Source: DASSFZ01 sp035693785 (GTDB lineage Bacteria > Chloroflexota > Anaerolineae > Fen-1058). Taken from it: a stretch of 28,365 bases of DNA. Of the stretch, positions 1-8,900 are shown one piece after another; the stretch's first letter is position 1, and each line of letters starts with the position of its first letter. The notes beneath the pieces are model-generated. The model did not search any database, was not told the DNA's origin, and was given only the letters and a program-made list of their open reading frames with translations. The stretch lies in assembly GCA_035693785.1 (NCBI GenBank), contig DASSFZ010000008.1, positions 1-28,365 of the forward strand, written 5' to 3'. The position numbers and the translations under genes were made by a program.

Positions 1-756
1 AGCCGGCGATACTACAACGATCAGATCGCGCGCGCCTGCGAGGTGGCCGATCACATCCTGGCCGACTCGCACGCGACGAAATCCGATCTGATCGGCCTGC
101 TGCGCGTGCCTGCCGAGAAAGTGACCGTCGTCTGGCTGGCGCCCGATTCGCGCTTCCGGCCGCAGGCGGGGCAAGCTGTCCGAACGCAGCTCGATCGCCT
201 GGGTGTGCTGGCGCCGTACTTACTGTTCGTCGGCACGTTCGAGCCGCGCAAGAACGTAACAGGCCTGCTGAATGCCTATGACATCCTGCGCGAGGGTGAA
301 AAAGACGTGCCGCCGCTCGTGCTGGCCGGTCGTCGTGGCTGGCTATTTGACGAGACGCTGGCGCAGGTCGATCGGCTAGGCTTGCGCGATCACATCGTCT
401 TGCTGGATACGCCGTCCGACGACGACCTGGTCGCCTTGTACAGCGGCGCGATAGCCCTGGTCTTGCCATCGCATTACGAAGGGTTCGGCCTGACCGTTCT
501 CGAAGCGATGGCGTGCGGCGCGCCGGTCGTGATCAGCGATCGCGGCTCGCTGCCGGAGATCGCGGGCGACGCTGCACTCGTCGTCGATCCCGACGACGTG
601 GATGCGCTCGCCGAGACCATGCGGCGGGTCGTCGGTGATGCCGGCGTTCGTGCGCGCCTGCGCGAGCGGGGCCTCGCCCGCGCCGCCGAGTTCGGCTGGG
701 AACGCTGCGCGCGCGAGACGCTGGCGGTCTATGGCAGAGTGGTGGACGATGCGTGA
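1..756 (+). CDS. Glycosyltransferase family 4 (GT-B), 5' truncated by window edge
   Basis: The reading frame is open from base 1, so the N-terminal domain lies outside the window and only the last 251 residues are seen. The visible part is the nucleotide-sugar-binding half of a GT-B enzyme. A linker of the ADSHATKSDL type is followed by FVGTFEPRKN, the usual start of the C-terminal Rossmann domain. Further on, PSHYEGFGLTVLEAMACGAPVV carries the E-x7-E motif (EGFGLTVLE) that contacts the donor sugar phosphate, then SLPEIAGDAALVVDPDD. It probably transfers a sugar from a nucleotide donor in polysaccharide or glycolipid synthesis at the cytoplasmic face of the membrane. The next glycosyltransferase starts 36 bases downstream on the same strand, so the two probably form an operon. 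Donor and acceptor cannot be read from the sequence. Confidence 0.9.
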   Translation, partial: SRRYYNDQIARACEVADHILADSHATKSDLIGLLRVPAEKVTVVWLAPDSRFRPQAGQAVRTQLDRLGVLAPYLLFVGTFEPRKNVTGLLNAYDILREGEKDVPPLVLAGRRGWLFDETLAQVDRLGLRDHIVLLDTPSDDDLVALYSGAIALVLPSHYEGFGLTVLEAMACGAPVVISDRGSLPEIAGDAALVVDPDDVDALAETMRRVVGDAGVRARLRERGLARAAEFGWERCARETLAVYGRVVDDA

Positions 757-792
757 TACCATGAGAGCGTGACGACGTGATGGTGAGATAAC

Positions 793-1992
793 GTGAAGCT
801 GCTGTTTCTGACACCGCAGGTGCCGTACCCTCCTCACAAGGGCACGACGATGCGTAACTACAACCTGATCGCCGGCCTGGCGGAGCGGCATACAATCGAT
901 CTGCTCACTTTTGGAGACGCGACGATTGCTGCGCCGCCCTTGAGCGCCTTGTGCCGGCGTGTGCGCACGCTGCCAGCTCCGGCGCGCTCGATGGCTCGCC
1001 GCGCTATCACGACGCTGGCCTCGCCGTGGCCGGACATGGCGTTGCGCCTTTGGTCGCCCGCTTTCGCCAGCAGCCTGGAGGAGTGGCTGCGAGAGGACGA
1101 GTACGACGTCATTCAAGTAGAAGGCATCGAGATGGCGCGCTACGGCTTGCTCGCACGGCGACTGGGGCTGCGCGCGCGGCTCGTGTTCGACGACCACAAC
1201 GCGGAGTGGCTGTTACAGAGGCGCACGTACGAAGCCGAGCGACAGCTCAACGGATGGAATCTCGGCGCGGTGTACTCGCTGATTCAGACCTGGAAACTGC
1301 GACGCTTCGAGCGCGCCGCGTGCCGCGCGGCCGATCGGGTGGTCGCCGTATCGGATGCGGACGCGGCGGCCATCCACCAGCTCGATCCGGCGCTGCCACT
1401 CACCGTCGTGACGAACGGCGTGGACACGGCGCATTACGCTCCCGGCGCCGTCGAGCCGCTTCATTTCGATTTTGCCGCCCTCGTGTTCACCGGAACGATG
1501 GACTTTCGCCCGAACGTCGACGCGGTGTTGTGGTTCGCCGAGCGCGTGCTGCCCCGCGTGCGGGTGGCGATGCCGGAGGCGCGGCTTATCGTGGTCGGGC
1601 AGCGACCGCACCCGCGCCTGGATGCGCTGCGCGGACGCGGCGACGTGCTCATCACCGGCGCGGTATCCGACGTGCGACCGTATATCGCGGGCGCGTCGGT
1701 CTACGTCGCGCCGCTGCGCATGGGTGGTGGCACGCGATTGAAGGTGCTGGAAGCCATGGCGATCGGCGCGCCGATCGTCAGCACGTCGATGGGTGTGGAT
1801 GGCTTCGATGTGCAGAACGGGCGCGAGGTCGTGATCGCCGATGAGCCGGATCGGTTTGCTGCGGAAGTGGTGAATCTGGCCGGCGATTCTCGCCAGCGCC
1901 AGGCCCTGCAAGATCATGGCCGGCGCTTCGTTGAGGCGAGTTACGACTGGCGAGTGATCGTGCCGAGACTGGAGCAGGTGTACAACGATTGA
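793..1992 (+). CDS. Glycosyltransferase family 4 (GT-B), complete
   Basis: A 399-residue GT-B glycosyltransferase. The N-terminus, LLFLTPQVPYPPHKGTTMRN, is the acceptor-side start of the family that includes the PEP-CTERM/EPS-type sugar transferases. The C-terminal donor half has FTGTMDFRPNVDAVLWF, a GGGTRLKVLEAMAIGAPIV segment with the conserved Glu, and STSMGVDGFDV. I chose the GTG at 793 because it begins exactly at the conserved N-terminal strand; the upstream ribosome-binding match is weak. It follows another glycosyltransferase after 36 bases and converges on the minus-strand membrane module, whose stop lies 29 bases away, with no obvious terminator between. The role is probably surface polysaccharide assembly; the exact linkage is unknown. 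Confidence 0.88.
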   Translation: MKLLFLTPQVPYPPHKGTTMRNYNLIAGLAERHTIDLLTFGDATIAAPPLSALCRRVRTLPAPARSMARRAITTLASPWPDMALRLWSPAFASSLEEWLREDEYDVIQVEGIEMARYGLLARRLGLRARLVFDDHNAEWLLQRRTYEAERQLNGWNLGAVYSLIQTWKLRRFERAACRAADRVVAVSDADAAAIHQLDPALPLTVVTNGVDTAHYAPGAVEPLHFDFAALVFTGTMDFRPNVDAVLWFAERVLPRVRVAMPEARLIVVGQRPHPRLDALRGRGDVLITGAVSDVRPYIAGASVYVAPLRMGGGTRLKVLEAMAIGAPIVSTSMGVDGFDVQNGREVVIADEPDRFAAEVVNLAGDSRQRQALQDHGRRFVEASYDWRVIVPRLEQVYND

Positions 1993-2021
1993 AGCCGTTA
2001 CTACCAGCTTCTGAGGTGGGA

Positions 2022-3413
2022 TCAGCGCGCGGCGAACGAATACGCTGCTACAAACTCGCGCACGAGCGGCGCGAGAATGCCCGGAAACAGGCCCGCGACC
2101 AGACAGACGGCCACTGCCGCGATGATGAGAGCCGCCTCGCTCCGGCGCTCGCGCTGCTGAACACTGACCGGCTCGGATGGTGGGCGAAGCATCTCGCGCA
2201 AGCCCCGTAAAACGCCGACCGCCACGCTCGCGCTTGAGGCGAGCAAGACGATAGTCGCGGCAGGATACAGGCGGCTGGTTTCCTGAAGGAGTCCCCAGCG
2301 TCCCGCGAATCCGGCGAGCGGTGGAAGCCCGGCCAGCGATAGACCGCCGGCAATCATGGCTATCGACGTCCACGGCAGCCGCCGTGCAGAGCCGGTGAGC
2401 GTCGTAAAGGAGTCATCTCCCAGGCGCGCGCGCGCCAGCGTCATGCCCATCGACATCAGCCCGACGCTGAGCGCGCGCATGGCGATCATGAAAAACGCCG
2501 CCGCCAGGCCGGTGCTCGACGACAGCCCGATTGCGAATAAGATTGCGCCCATGTCGCTGACCGCGCCGTAGCCAAGCAGGCGGCCGAAATCGGACTGCGC
2601 CCAGGCAAAGACGGCCCCCAGGCCGGCCATCAAGAGCGCGGCGCCGCGCACAAGCTCAAGCGTGCGCGGATCGCTCGTGAACACGCGATTCTCGCTCAGC
2701 ACGTCCAGGAGGAGGATAAGGGCAGCTCCTAGAAACACGGTCAGCGCAAATGCAGCGGAAAGCGGCGGCGCTTCGCGCGATACCGCCGGCACCCAAGTGT
2801 GGAAGGGAAATATCGCCAGCAGGAACATGAAGCCGAGCGCCAATAGAAGAATCGTGCCTTGCACGAGGCTCGTCGAGTCCGGGCTCTGGGCCGATTGCGC
2901 CAGCACCCAGTCGGCCAGTAGCAGCGCGGGTAGCGATAGCATGGTCAGCGTGATGAAGCGCGTTGCGCCGCGCGCGACGCCCGGCTGACCGCCTTGCAAT
3001 GGGTATACCGTGAGTGCGATGGCGATACCCATGAACAGCGCGGAGTAGACGAACGAGGGATAGAATTCGTTGAGCGGCGGCCGAATGATGAGCGCGGCTG
3101 CCAGCGCGGCAAGCGCCATCAGCATGATTGGATAGAACGACCAGCCCGGCGATGAGCGCCACATGCCGAGGAAGATGGCGGACGCGATGGTAAAGAGGAG
3201 CGCGATTGCTATCCGATCGCCGTCGCCCAGCACGACGACGCGGCCGAGGATGGCTTGTGGCTCGTCCAGCGGCGCCCATAGCGCCCATGCGGCCAGCGCG
3301 AGAGGCACGAGCACTGCCAGGAGCGCAGAGACCACTGTGAACCGGCGCAGGAAGAAAGTCGCTGCGGCGACGATCAGAGGTGCGAGCAGGAGGACGAACG
3401 GCCCGCCGATCAT
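2022..3413 (-). CDS. Complex I antiporter-like membrane subunit (NuoM/NuoN/HyfF type), lysine-free
   Basis: A 463-residue, strongly hydrophobic protein with about 13-14 membrane segments, belonging to the proton_antipo_M family (NuoL/M/N, MrpA/D, Hyf). Family landmarks are FPFHTWVP (residues 202-209), AQSDFGRLLGYGAVSDMG (272-289, matching the family AQTDxKRLxAYSSVSHMG) and LSLAGLPPLAGFAGRW (358-373). The start at 3413 is set by an ATGA overlap with the upstream gene and by a hydrophobic N-terminus; a longer reading upstream of it is arginine-rich and not credible. Unusually, the protein has no lysine at all. The position five residues before the Pro of PFHTW, where NuoM has its TM7 lysine, is Leu, and the TM8 lysine position is also hydrophobic. 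It is the last gene of a three-gene module with no NADH, quinone-reductase or hydrogenase subunit. Ion transport is the family role, but activity here is uncertain. Confidence 0.85.
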   Translation of the reverse strand: MIGGPFVLLLAPLIVAAATFFLRRFTVVSALLAVLVPLALAAWALWAPLDEPQAILGRVVVLGDGDRIAIALLFTIASAIFLGMWRSSPGWSFYPIMLMALAALAAALIIRPPLNEFYPSFVYSALFMGIAIALTVYPLQGGQPGVARGATRFITLTMLSLPALLLADWVLAQSAQSPDSTSLVQGTILLLALGFMFLLAIFPFHTWVPAVSREAPPLSAAFALTVFLGAALILLLDVLSENRVFTSDPRTLELVRGAALLMAGLGAVFAWAQSDFGRLLGYGAVSDMGAILFAIGLSSSTGLAAAFFMIAMRALSVGLMSMGMTLARARLGDDSFTTLTGSARRLPWTSIAMIAGGLSLAGLPPLAGFAGRWGLLQETSRLYPAATIVLLASSASVAVGVLRGLREMLRPPSEPVSVQQRERRSEAALIIAAVAVCLVAGLFPGILAPLVREFVAAYSFAAR

Positions 3414-4093
3414 GGGGCCGCTCCACGCGTACCCGTGGCCCAGGCGGCAATCAGGTATGAAAACGCCAGCGCGATGAGCAAGTTGACCACCCCCAGAAGC
3501 GCGACGATCAGCAAAGTTGGCTCCACAGGCGTGTACAACAGCTCGAACCCGGCGATGACGGTGAGCAGTCCCAGGCCGACCTTGAGCGGATTTTCGCTCA
3601 ACGCCACGTTCAGCGTGCCTTGGGCGAACAGCACAAATACGGCAATCGTAAGGTCGCGCGCCGCCGACTGGGGGGTGATGAACTGAACCGGGCTGCGGAG
3701 CGCCAGGCTCAGCGCGACGGCGGCGCCGAGCACCGCGACGATAGTGTGCAGCGCCAGACCCGGCGCGCGAAGCCAGGCGAAACGCCGCGCGGGCGCCTCG
3801 CCGTCTTCGTCCGCGTCGCTCGCGCTTTTGCCCCAACGGGCGCGCCGCGCGGAGATGTAAAGTGCCGGCACGATCATCACGCCGACCAACGATTTGACGA
3901 TCGCCAGCACGACCGGGAATCCGTCGATCTGGGCGACGATCAACAGTGCACCTATCAGCAGGTACTCGACGCCCAGCAGCAGATTCAACACACGCCAGTC
4001 TTCCACAATGACCAAGAGACTGACTGTAATGACCAGCGCAGTCAGGATGGTCGTGGACGGCAGACCGGATAGTGCAGAGAGTAAGTCGGTCAT
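3410..4093 (-). CDS. HyfE/NuoK-like small membrane subunit
   Basis: A 227-residue membrane protein with two hydrophobic halves separated by a charged loop at about residues 82-106 (rich in Arg, Lys, Asp and Glu). Segment 38-53 (NLLLGVEYLLIGALLI) resembles the NuoK/MrpC helix with a buried glutamate, here Glu43. A second buried acidic residue, Glu184, lies in the C-terminal half. Size and layout fit hydrogenase-4 component E (HyfE) better than the roughly 100-residue NuoK. I chose the ATG at 4093 because the upstream in-frame extension is Arg-rich, and 4093 leaves only 2 bases to the stop of the preceding gene. The 3' end overlaps the next start by ATGA, implying translational coupling of all three subunits. 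Unlike its neighbours it contains lysines (four). The assignment rests on pattern, not alignment. Confidence 0.7.
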   Translation of the reverse strand: MTDLLSALSGLPSTTILTALVITVSLLVIVEDWRVLNLLLGVEYLLIGALLIVAQIDGFPVVLAIVKSLVGVMIVPALYISARRARWGKSASDADEDGEAPARRFAWLRAPGLALHTIVAVLGAAVALSLALRSPVQFITPQSAARDLTIAVFVLFAQGTLNVALSENPLKVGLGLLTVIAGFELLYTPVEPTLLIVALLGVVNLLIALAFSYLIAAWATGTRGAAP

Positions 4094-4095
4094 CG

Positions 4096-5748
4096 CTACC
4101 GAATCGCCCCGGTCAAGACGACGTAGGCAGCGAACAGGATGAGCAGCGCCCACACGACCGCGCCTTCACCTTCGATGACTGCCGACAGTCGGTTGAGGGC
4201 GCTCGCGACCACGTTGGCGAGGCGAAAGCTGAGATGATACAGCCAGTCAAGGTTGAGCAGACGGGTTGGATTGACGTGCATGCTGATGCGTCGCTCGCGC
4301 CGCAGCCACTCCAGCGTCACGGCCAGCGCAAGGGGCAAGATGAACAGCAAGCTGCCAGGAATCCCCATGTCCGGCAGAACCACGGCGAAGGCGGGGGGTG
4401 TGATAGCAGGGACGACCCGCCGGGCGATAGCCGGTAGCAGAAACGCCGGCAGCGCGACCAGGGTGATTGCCGACGCAAGGCTGGCGACGTCCCGCCAGCT
4501 CCGGGGTATTCTGGATGGGTTGGGTGTCGTCAGGAGACGAGCCATTGTGGCGAAAGCCAGCGTCTCGCCGGCCACCACGCAGACCAGCAGCAATACATTT
4601 CCACCCCATGCAATGGCTGAGGCCAGGCTGGTGCGCACGGCGAAGCCAGCCGAGGCTGGTATACCCACCAGCGTCGCAACGGCGAGCGCCTGCCCCAACG
4701 ACCACCACAGCGCGCGCCGGTGAAAACCGTGATTCAGGCTGAGCGTCACGATCGCCAACGCCCAGGAAACCGCGCCGGCCGATAGGATGGCTTGAGGAGC
4801 GGTCGGGGTGCGTCCGGCGATGCCGGAAAGCACCACAATTCCCAACATGCTCAAAGACAAGTAAGGCAACGCGTCCTGCGATGCGCTGTGCCACCAAGCC
4901 AGCGCGCCGCCTGCCAGGACGCTGAGCGCCGCAAACCAGATCGCGGCGGGTTCTTGGGGCAGCGCGTCCAGGCTTGCCATCCGAATCAAGAGATGTAATC
5001 CGGCCAATGGAGGAAGCACGTACAACAATGCAACTCGCCCAGGCACATCCTCGCGCTCGGCCGGCAGCCATTGGCTGAAGGGATAAAGCCCCAGCCGTAA
5101 AACGGCGGCGAGCGCCAGGAATTGGCGCGCCCCCTCAGGGAGTTGGGTCAGGTGCCAATACTGACTCTCGTTGTCCTGGTTAATCGCGAGCGCGGCGATC
5201 CACAGGCAGAGCGTCGCCGCGATGTTGAATCCGACAGCGAAAGCTGCACGCCGGCCGGCAGCGGACTCGTCGCCCTGCATCAGTGCCGCAATCACGAAGA
5301 ACGCGTCGAACAGTCCCCAGGCCAGCGCCAGTGTGAGCACATTGGCCGAGAAGGCAGCCGCCACCAGGCCGGCAGTCATGCCCAGCGCCAGTGCGCGTGG
5401 TCCGAAGCGGCGCCGGCCGGGGTAAGCGATACCGGCAAGCGCTGTCGCCCCACAGGCGAGTGTCGCCACAAGACCGATCATCCAGTCTACACGATCGACG
5501 CGGAGTGCCACCGGCGTGCCGAACACGGATGTAGGCTGCCAGGACGATATCAGTGTCTCGCGAACCGGGAGATCGGGGACGGCGAGCAGCATGATCGCTA
5601 CCAGAGCCAGGAGCGCTGCAACCGACGCCACCGCATCGTAGTGCGCGAAACGTGCGGCGCGGCAGAGCAGCAAGGCAAGCACTCCACCGAGCAGGATCAA
5701 GATCGGGACCAGGGGAAGAATCGACATGGGGGTCTGAAGCTGCACCAT
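4096..5748 (-). CDS. Complex I antiporter-like membrane subunit (NuoL/HyfB-like), lysine-free
   Basis: A 550-residue polytopic membrane protein, first gene of the module. Family relics are YPFSQWLPAEREDVPG (residues 222-237, matching PxHxWLPDAxEGPTP) and SASQDALPYLSLSMLG (288-303, matching the QTDxKRxLAYSxxSxLG helix). LVGIPASAGFAVRTSL (360-375) matches the LAGIPPxSGFxxK helix. All the conserved lysines are substituted: the TM7 lysine by Arg218, the others by Pro or Arg. No lysine occurs anywhere in the protein. The TM5 glutamate region reads AWGLFDAFF, with Asp148 as the only acidic residue. The C-terminus (498-550) is an amphipathic stretch plus one last helix. The start is uncertain: ATG 5748 is preferred, ATG 5727 is possible, and an ORF extension to 5871 is polar and probably not translated. 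I found no convincing promoter upstream. Confidence 0.8.
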   Translation of the reverse strand: MVQLQTPMSILPLVPILILLGGVLALLLCRAARFAHYDAVASVAALLALVAIMLLAVPDLPVRETLISSWQPTSVFGTPVALRVDRVDWMIGLVATLACGATALAGIAYPGRRRFGPRALALGMTAGLVAAAFSANVLTLALAWGLFDAFFVIAALMQGDESAAGRRAAFAVGFNIAATLCLWIAALAINQDNESQYWHLTQLPEGARQFLALAAVLRLGLYPFSQWLPAEREDVPGRVALLYVLPPLAGLHLLIRMASLDALPQEPAAIWFAALSVLAGGALAWWHSASQDALPYLSLSMLGIVVLSGIAGRTPTAPQAILSAGAVSWALAIVTLSLNHGFHRRALWWSLGQALAVATLVGIPASAGFAVRTSLASAIAWGGNVLLLVCVVAGETLAFATMARLLTTPNPSRIPRSWRDVASLASAITLVALPAFLLPAIARRVVPAITPPAFAVVLPDMGIPGSLLFILPLALAVTLEWLRRERRISMHVNPTRLLNLDWLYHLSFRLANVVASALNRLSAVIEGEGAVVWALLILFAAYVVLTGAIR

Positions 5749-5889
5749 TGTAACGCGCTCGGCGCGATCGCGCAAGAACACCGTGATAGGCGCGCTGTCG
5801 AGAAATTTCCGAGCGGTGATTGTTCGAAAGTGCTCACATGCCCGTTCCTTGACGAACGGCGAGCGTGCCAAACGAACGCAATCATCGGT

Positions 5890-5919
5890 TTCCTGGCGAG
5901 TGACGATTGATGCTATAAT
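5890..5919 (+). promoter_or_regulatory. Candidate sigma70-type promoter for the divergent sensor kinase
   Basis: A perfect TATAAT lies at 5914-5919, with a weak -35 match (TTCCTG, 5890-5895) 18 bases upstream. Transcription would start near 5926, about 11 bases before GTG 5937 and about 38 bases before ATG 5964. A conventional leader therefore favours the later start. Confidence 0.5.
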
Positions 5920-5936
5920 CGCGATGCTCCCTGCTC

Positions 5937-8900
5937 GTGACGCCGGGTGATTCGTTCACGATCATGTCCATTCAGTTGCCGGACGGCTCCATTCTCAGTT
6001 TCTCGCTTCCGCAGCGGTTTGACAGCGCCGTCATCGTCGCCACCTATGTGCTGTCGGCGGTGCTCGTGTTCGTCATTTCGCTGCCCAGCTTTCGCGGGCT
6101 GCGCCGAGGCCAGTGGGCACTTCTGGCATGCCTTGCGGTGATCAGTGTTCCGCTCAACGCCATTCTGCTCGTGCCTGCGTCTGCGTTGGCGTCCAGCACG
6201 CTCGCGCCGCTGCTCAGCAAGCTCGCGCCGGCGCCGCTGCTCGGTTGGTTCTGCATGCTGCTGGCCGGCGCATGGCTGGGCGCCGGACCGGCCATGCTCA
6301 TCGGGTTCACTGGAGGTTTGGGCAGATGGCTGCTGGCGGGCGGTCGCTTCACACAGCCGGCCGAAATGGCGCTGATCGCCGCTGCCGCCGCCTTTTTCAT
6401 GCAGCAGAACTATCGCGGCCGTCTGGCCAGCGCGGTGCGGAAGCCGCTGGTCGCCGGTCTGATCGCCGGGCTTCTCGCCGCATTTATCTCGGTGTTCGCC
6501 GTCTTCGCCTCGATGCCGGGCGAGGCGCCGACCGCTGCCGATTACACGCTGTCCACTGTGGGGTATGCGACGCTCCTCGCGCTGGGCGAAGGTCTCATCA
6601 ATTCTCTACTGGTTCAACTGGCCTGCCTGGCTTTCCCGTCCATGCGTCGCATGGTCAGTGCGGCGAGGGCCCCGTTCTACGCACGCAGCCTCAGCCGTCG
6701 CCTATGGACGTCCATATTGCCCATCACGTTCGTCACCATTACCGTCCAGGTCGTCGTCGTCGGCTTGACGGCGCTGAACGTGGCTTACCGCCAGGCTGAG
6801 ACACAGTTGTCGCGTTACACTCAGGCGACGGCGGACCTGCTCGATTTGTTCTTTCTGGATGGAGAGGCGATCTTGTTTCAGTTTGCCCAGGACGGCAGAC
6901 TGCAAAGCGATGATGTACGTGCCCGGCAAGCCTATCTTGAATCGGCGCTGCGCTCTATCCCTTTCTTCGACGAGTTGCTGCTCGTGGATGCGAATGGTCA
7001 AGTGTTGGCCGCGGCGCGCTTGCCGGCTGTGGGTGACGAGTCACCGGCTCAGGTCACCCCACAAGAGGAAAGCCGCCTGGAGCGCACTCTGCAGACCGGC
7101 GCGCCGCAGCGCACCAGCGTGTATGACGATGGGCAAGGCCGCCCTATGATGTCGTACATTCAGCCGAGCACTTCCGTCGTTCCACCGGGCGGCGCCGTGG
7201 TAGGCCGGACTCGACTGTCCACCAACCCGCGCATTGGCGCTATCAGGCGCACCCTACCCAACACATTGGACGCGGGTCTGGGCTATGTGGTCGATGACAA
7301 TTCCCTCATTACCATTCATCCCGATCCCGACGCTGAGAGGCGCCAGTGGCTGTTTGATCGGAGCCAGGCCGCGATCGGCGACAGCGGAAGCGCCTACGTG
7401 GACCGGTATGCGGACGGCTCGCGGCGTGTCATCGTGGTGCGGGAGATCGCGAACGCGGCCTGGCAGGTGGCAACCGAGATGCCCTATTCCAATATCGTGC
7501 GCGCCGCGGGTGAGATCTCTGTGCCGCTGATCGGCATGTTCGCCGTGATCATGATCGGCGCGTTCGTGCTGATCCCCCTCATCAGCCGGCGTATCACGCA
7601 GCCACTGGTACACCTGACGCAAGCCGCCGGGCGCATCGCCCAAGGCGAATTGGACCGGCCGGTCACCGAGGCGGGAGAAGACGAGGTGGGGCAGCTCGGC
7701 GTGGCTTTCGAAGGCATGCGCCAGAGCCTGAAAGGCCGGCTCGAGGATCTCTCACTCCTGCTTCGTGTGAGCCGGTCGGTCGCCGATTCACTCGACCTGG
7801 AACGCGGTATTCCTCCGATCCTGGAAGCTGCAATGCAGGTGACGTCGTCACAGGGTCAGCCGCCGGCGGCGCGCACGGCCCGCCTGCTCGTGTTCGACGA
7901 GGACGGCAAGCCGTTGCGCGCGCTGACGTGCGGCGAGGGGCCGGCACAGCTAACGCCTCTCGACGAAGCGCTGGCGACTATCACCGTGCGGGACGAGCGG
8001 CCGCTCATCATCGAGAACGTCGCCCGATCGCGCGGCGCGCTCGATCCGAAACTGGCCGGCCCCGGCGTGCGCGCCATTGTCACGCTTCCCCTGTGGCGAT
8101 CCAACCGCGCTCTGGGCGTCATGTGGCTGGGATATCCCGAGGCGCGCCGATTCTCAGATTCAGAGGTCGGCTTGCTGGTGACGCTGGCCGGACAGGCGGC
8201 CGTTTTTCTCGAGAATGTCGGGTTGTATGATGCCGCGGAAGGCGGGCGGAAGCGGCTGCAGGCCGTGCTCAGCTCGACCATTGACGCCGTGTTGGTGACG
8301 GATAGCCAGAACCGCATCCTGTTGTGCAACCCGGCGGCCGAAGCCGCTTTCGGACTCTCATCCGGCGATGCCACTGGCCGTCCAGCCGGCGAGGTGATTA
8401 CGGATCCCATCGTCGTCGATCTCTTGACAGAACGCGGCGATCCGGTCGTGCGCACGGCGGAAGTGCTGATGCCGGACGGGCGGACGCTGTACGGTTCGGC
8501 GTCGTCCATCTTGTCCGGGGACAACATCCGGATCGGCCGCGTGGCTGTGCTGAGGGACATCACGCACCTCAAAGAGCTTGACGCGATGAAGACCGAGTTC
8601 GTCGCGACGGTCAGCCACGACCTGCGCTCCCCGCTCACGTACATGCGCGGCTACGTGACGATGATCCCGATGGTCGGCCAAGTGGAGACCAAACAGCAGG
8701 ACTATCTCGACAAGATCACGCGCGGCATCGAGCAGATGACGACCCTGATCGACGACCTGCTCGATCTGGGCCGAATCGAGGCGGGCATTGGCCTGGTGCG
8801 CGAGCCGACGCGCCTGGCCGACATCGCCCGCGAGGCCGTCGAGTCGATGCAGCCGCAGGCGCTTGCGCGGGGTCTGAATCTGCGCCTGGTCGAATCGGTC

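Noticed and set aside
3414..3836. N-terminal extension of the NuoM-like gene back to 3836
   Set aside because: The extension is Arg/Gly-rich, overlaps the HyfE-like gene in another frame, and the hydrophobic protein begins at the ATGA-coupled start at 3413.
2022..5748. A complete complex I or hydrogenase-4 locus
   Set aside because: Only membrane subunits are present; no NuoA-J, 49-kDa/hydrogenase large subunit, ferredoxin-like or NADH-binding subunit is in the window, and key lysines are missing.
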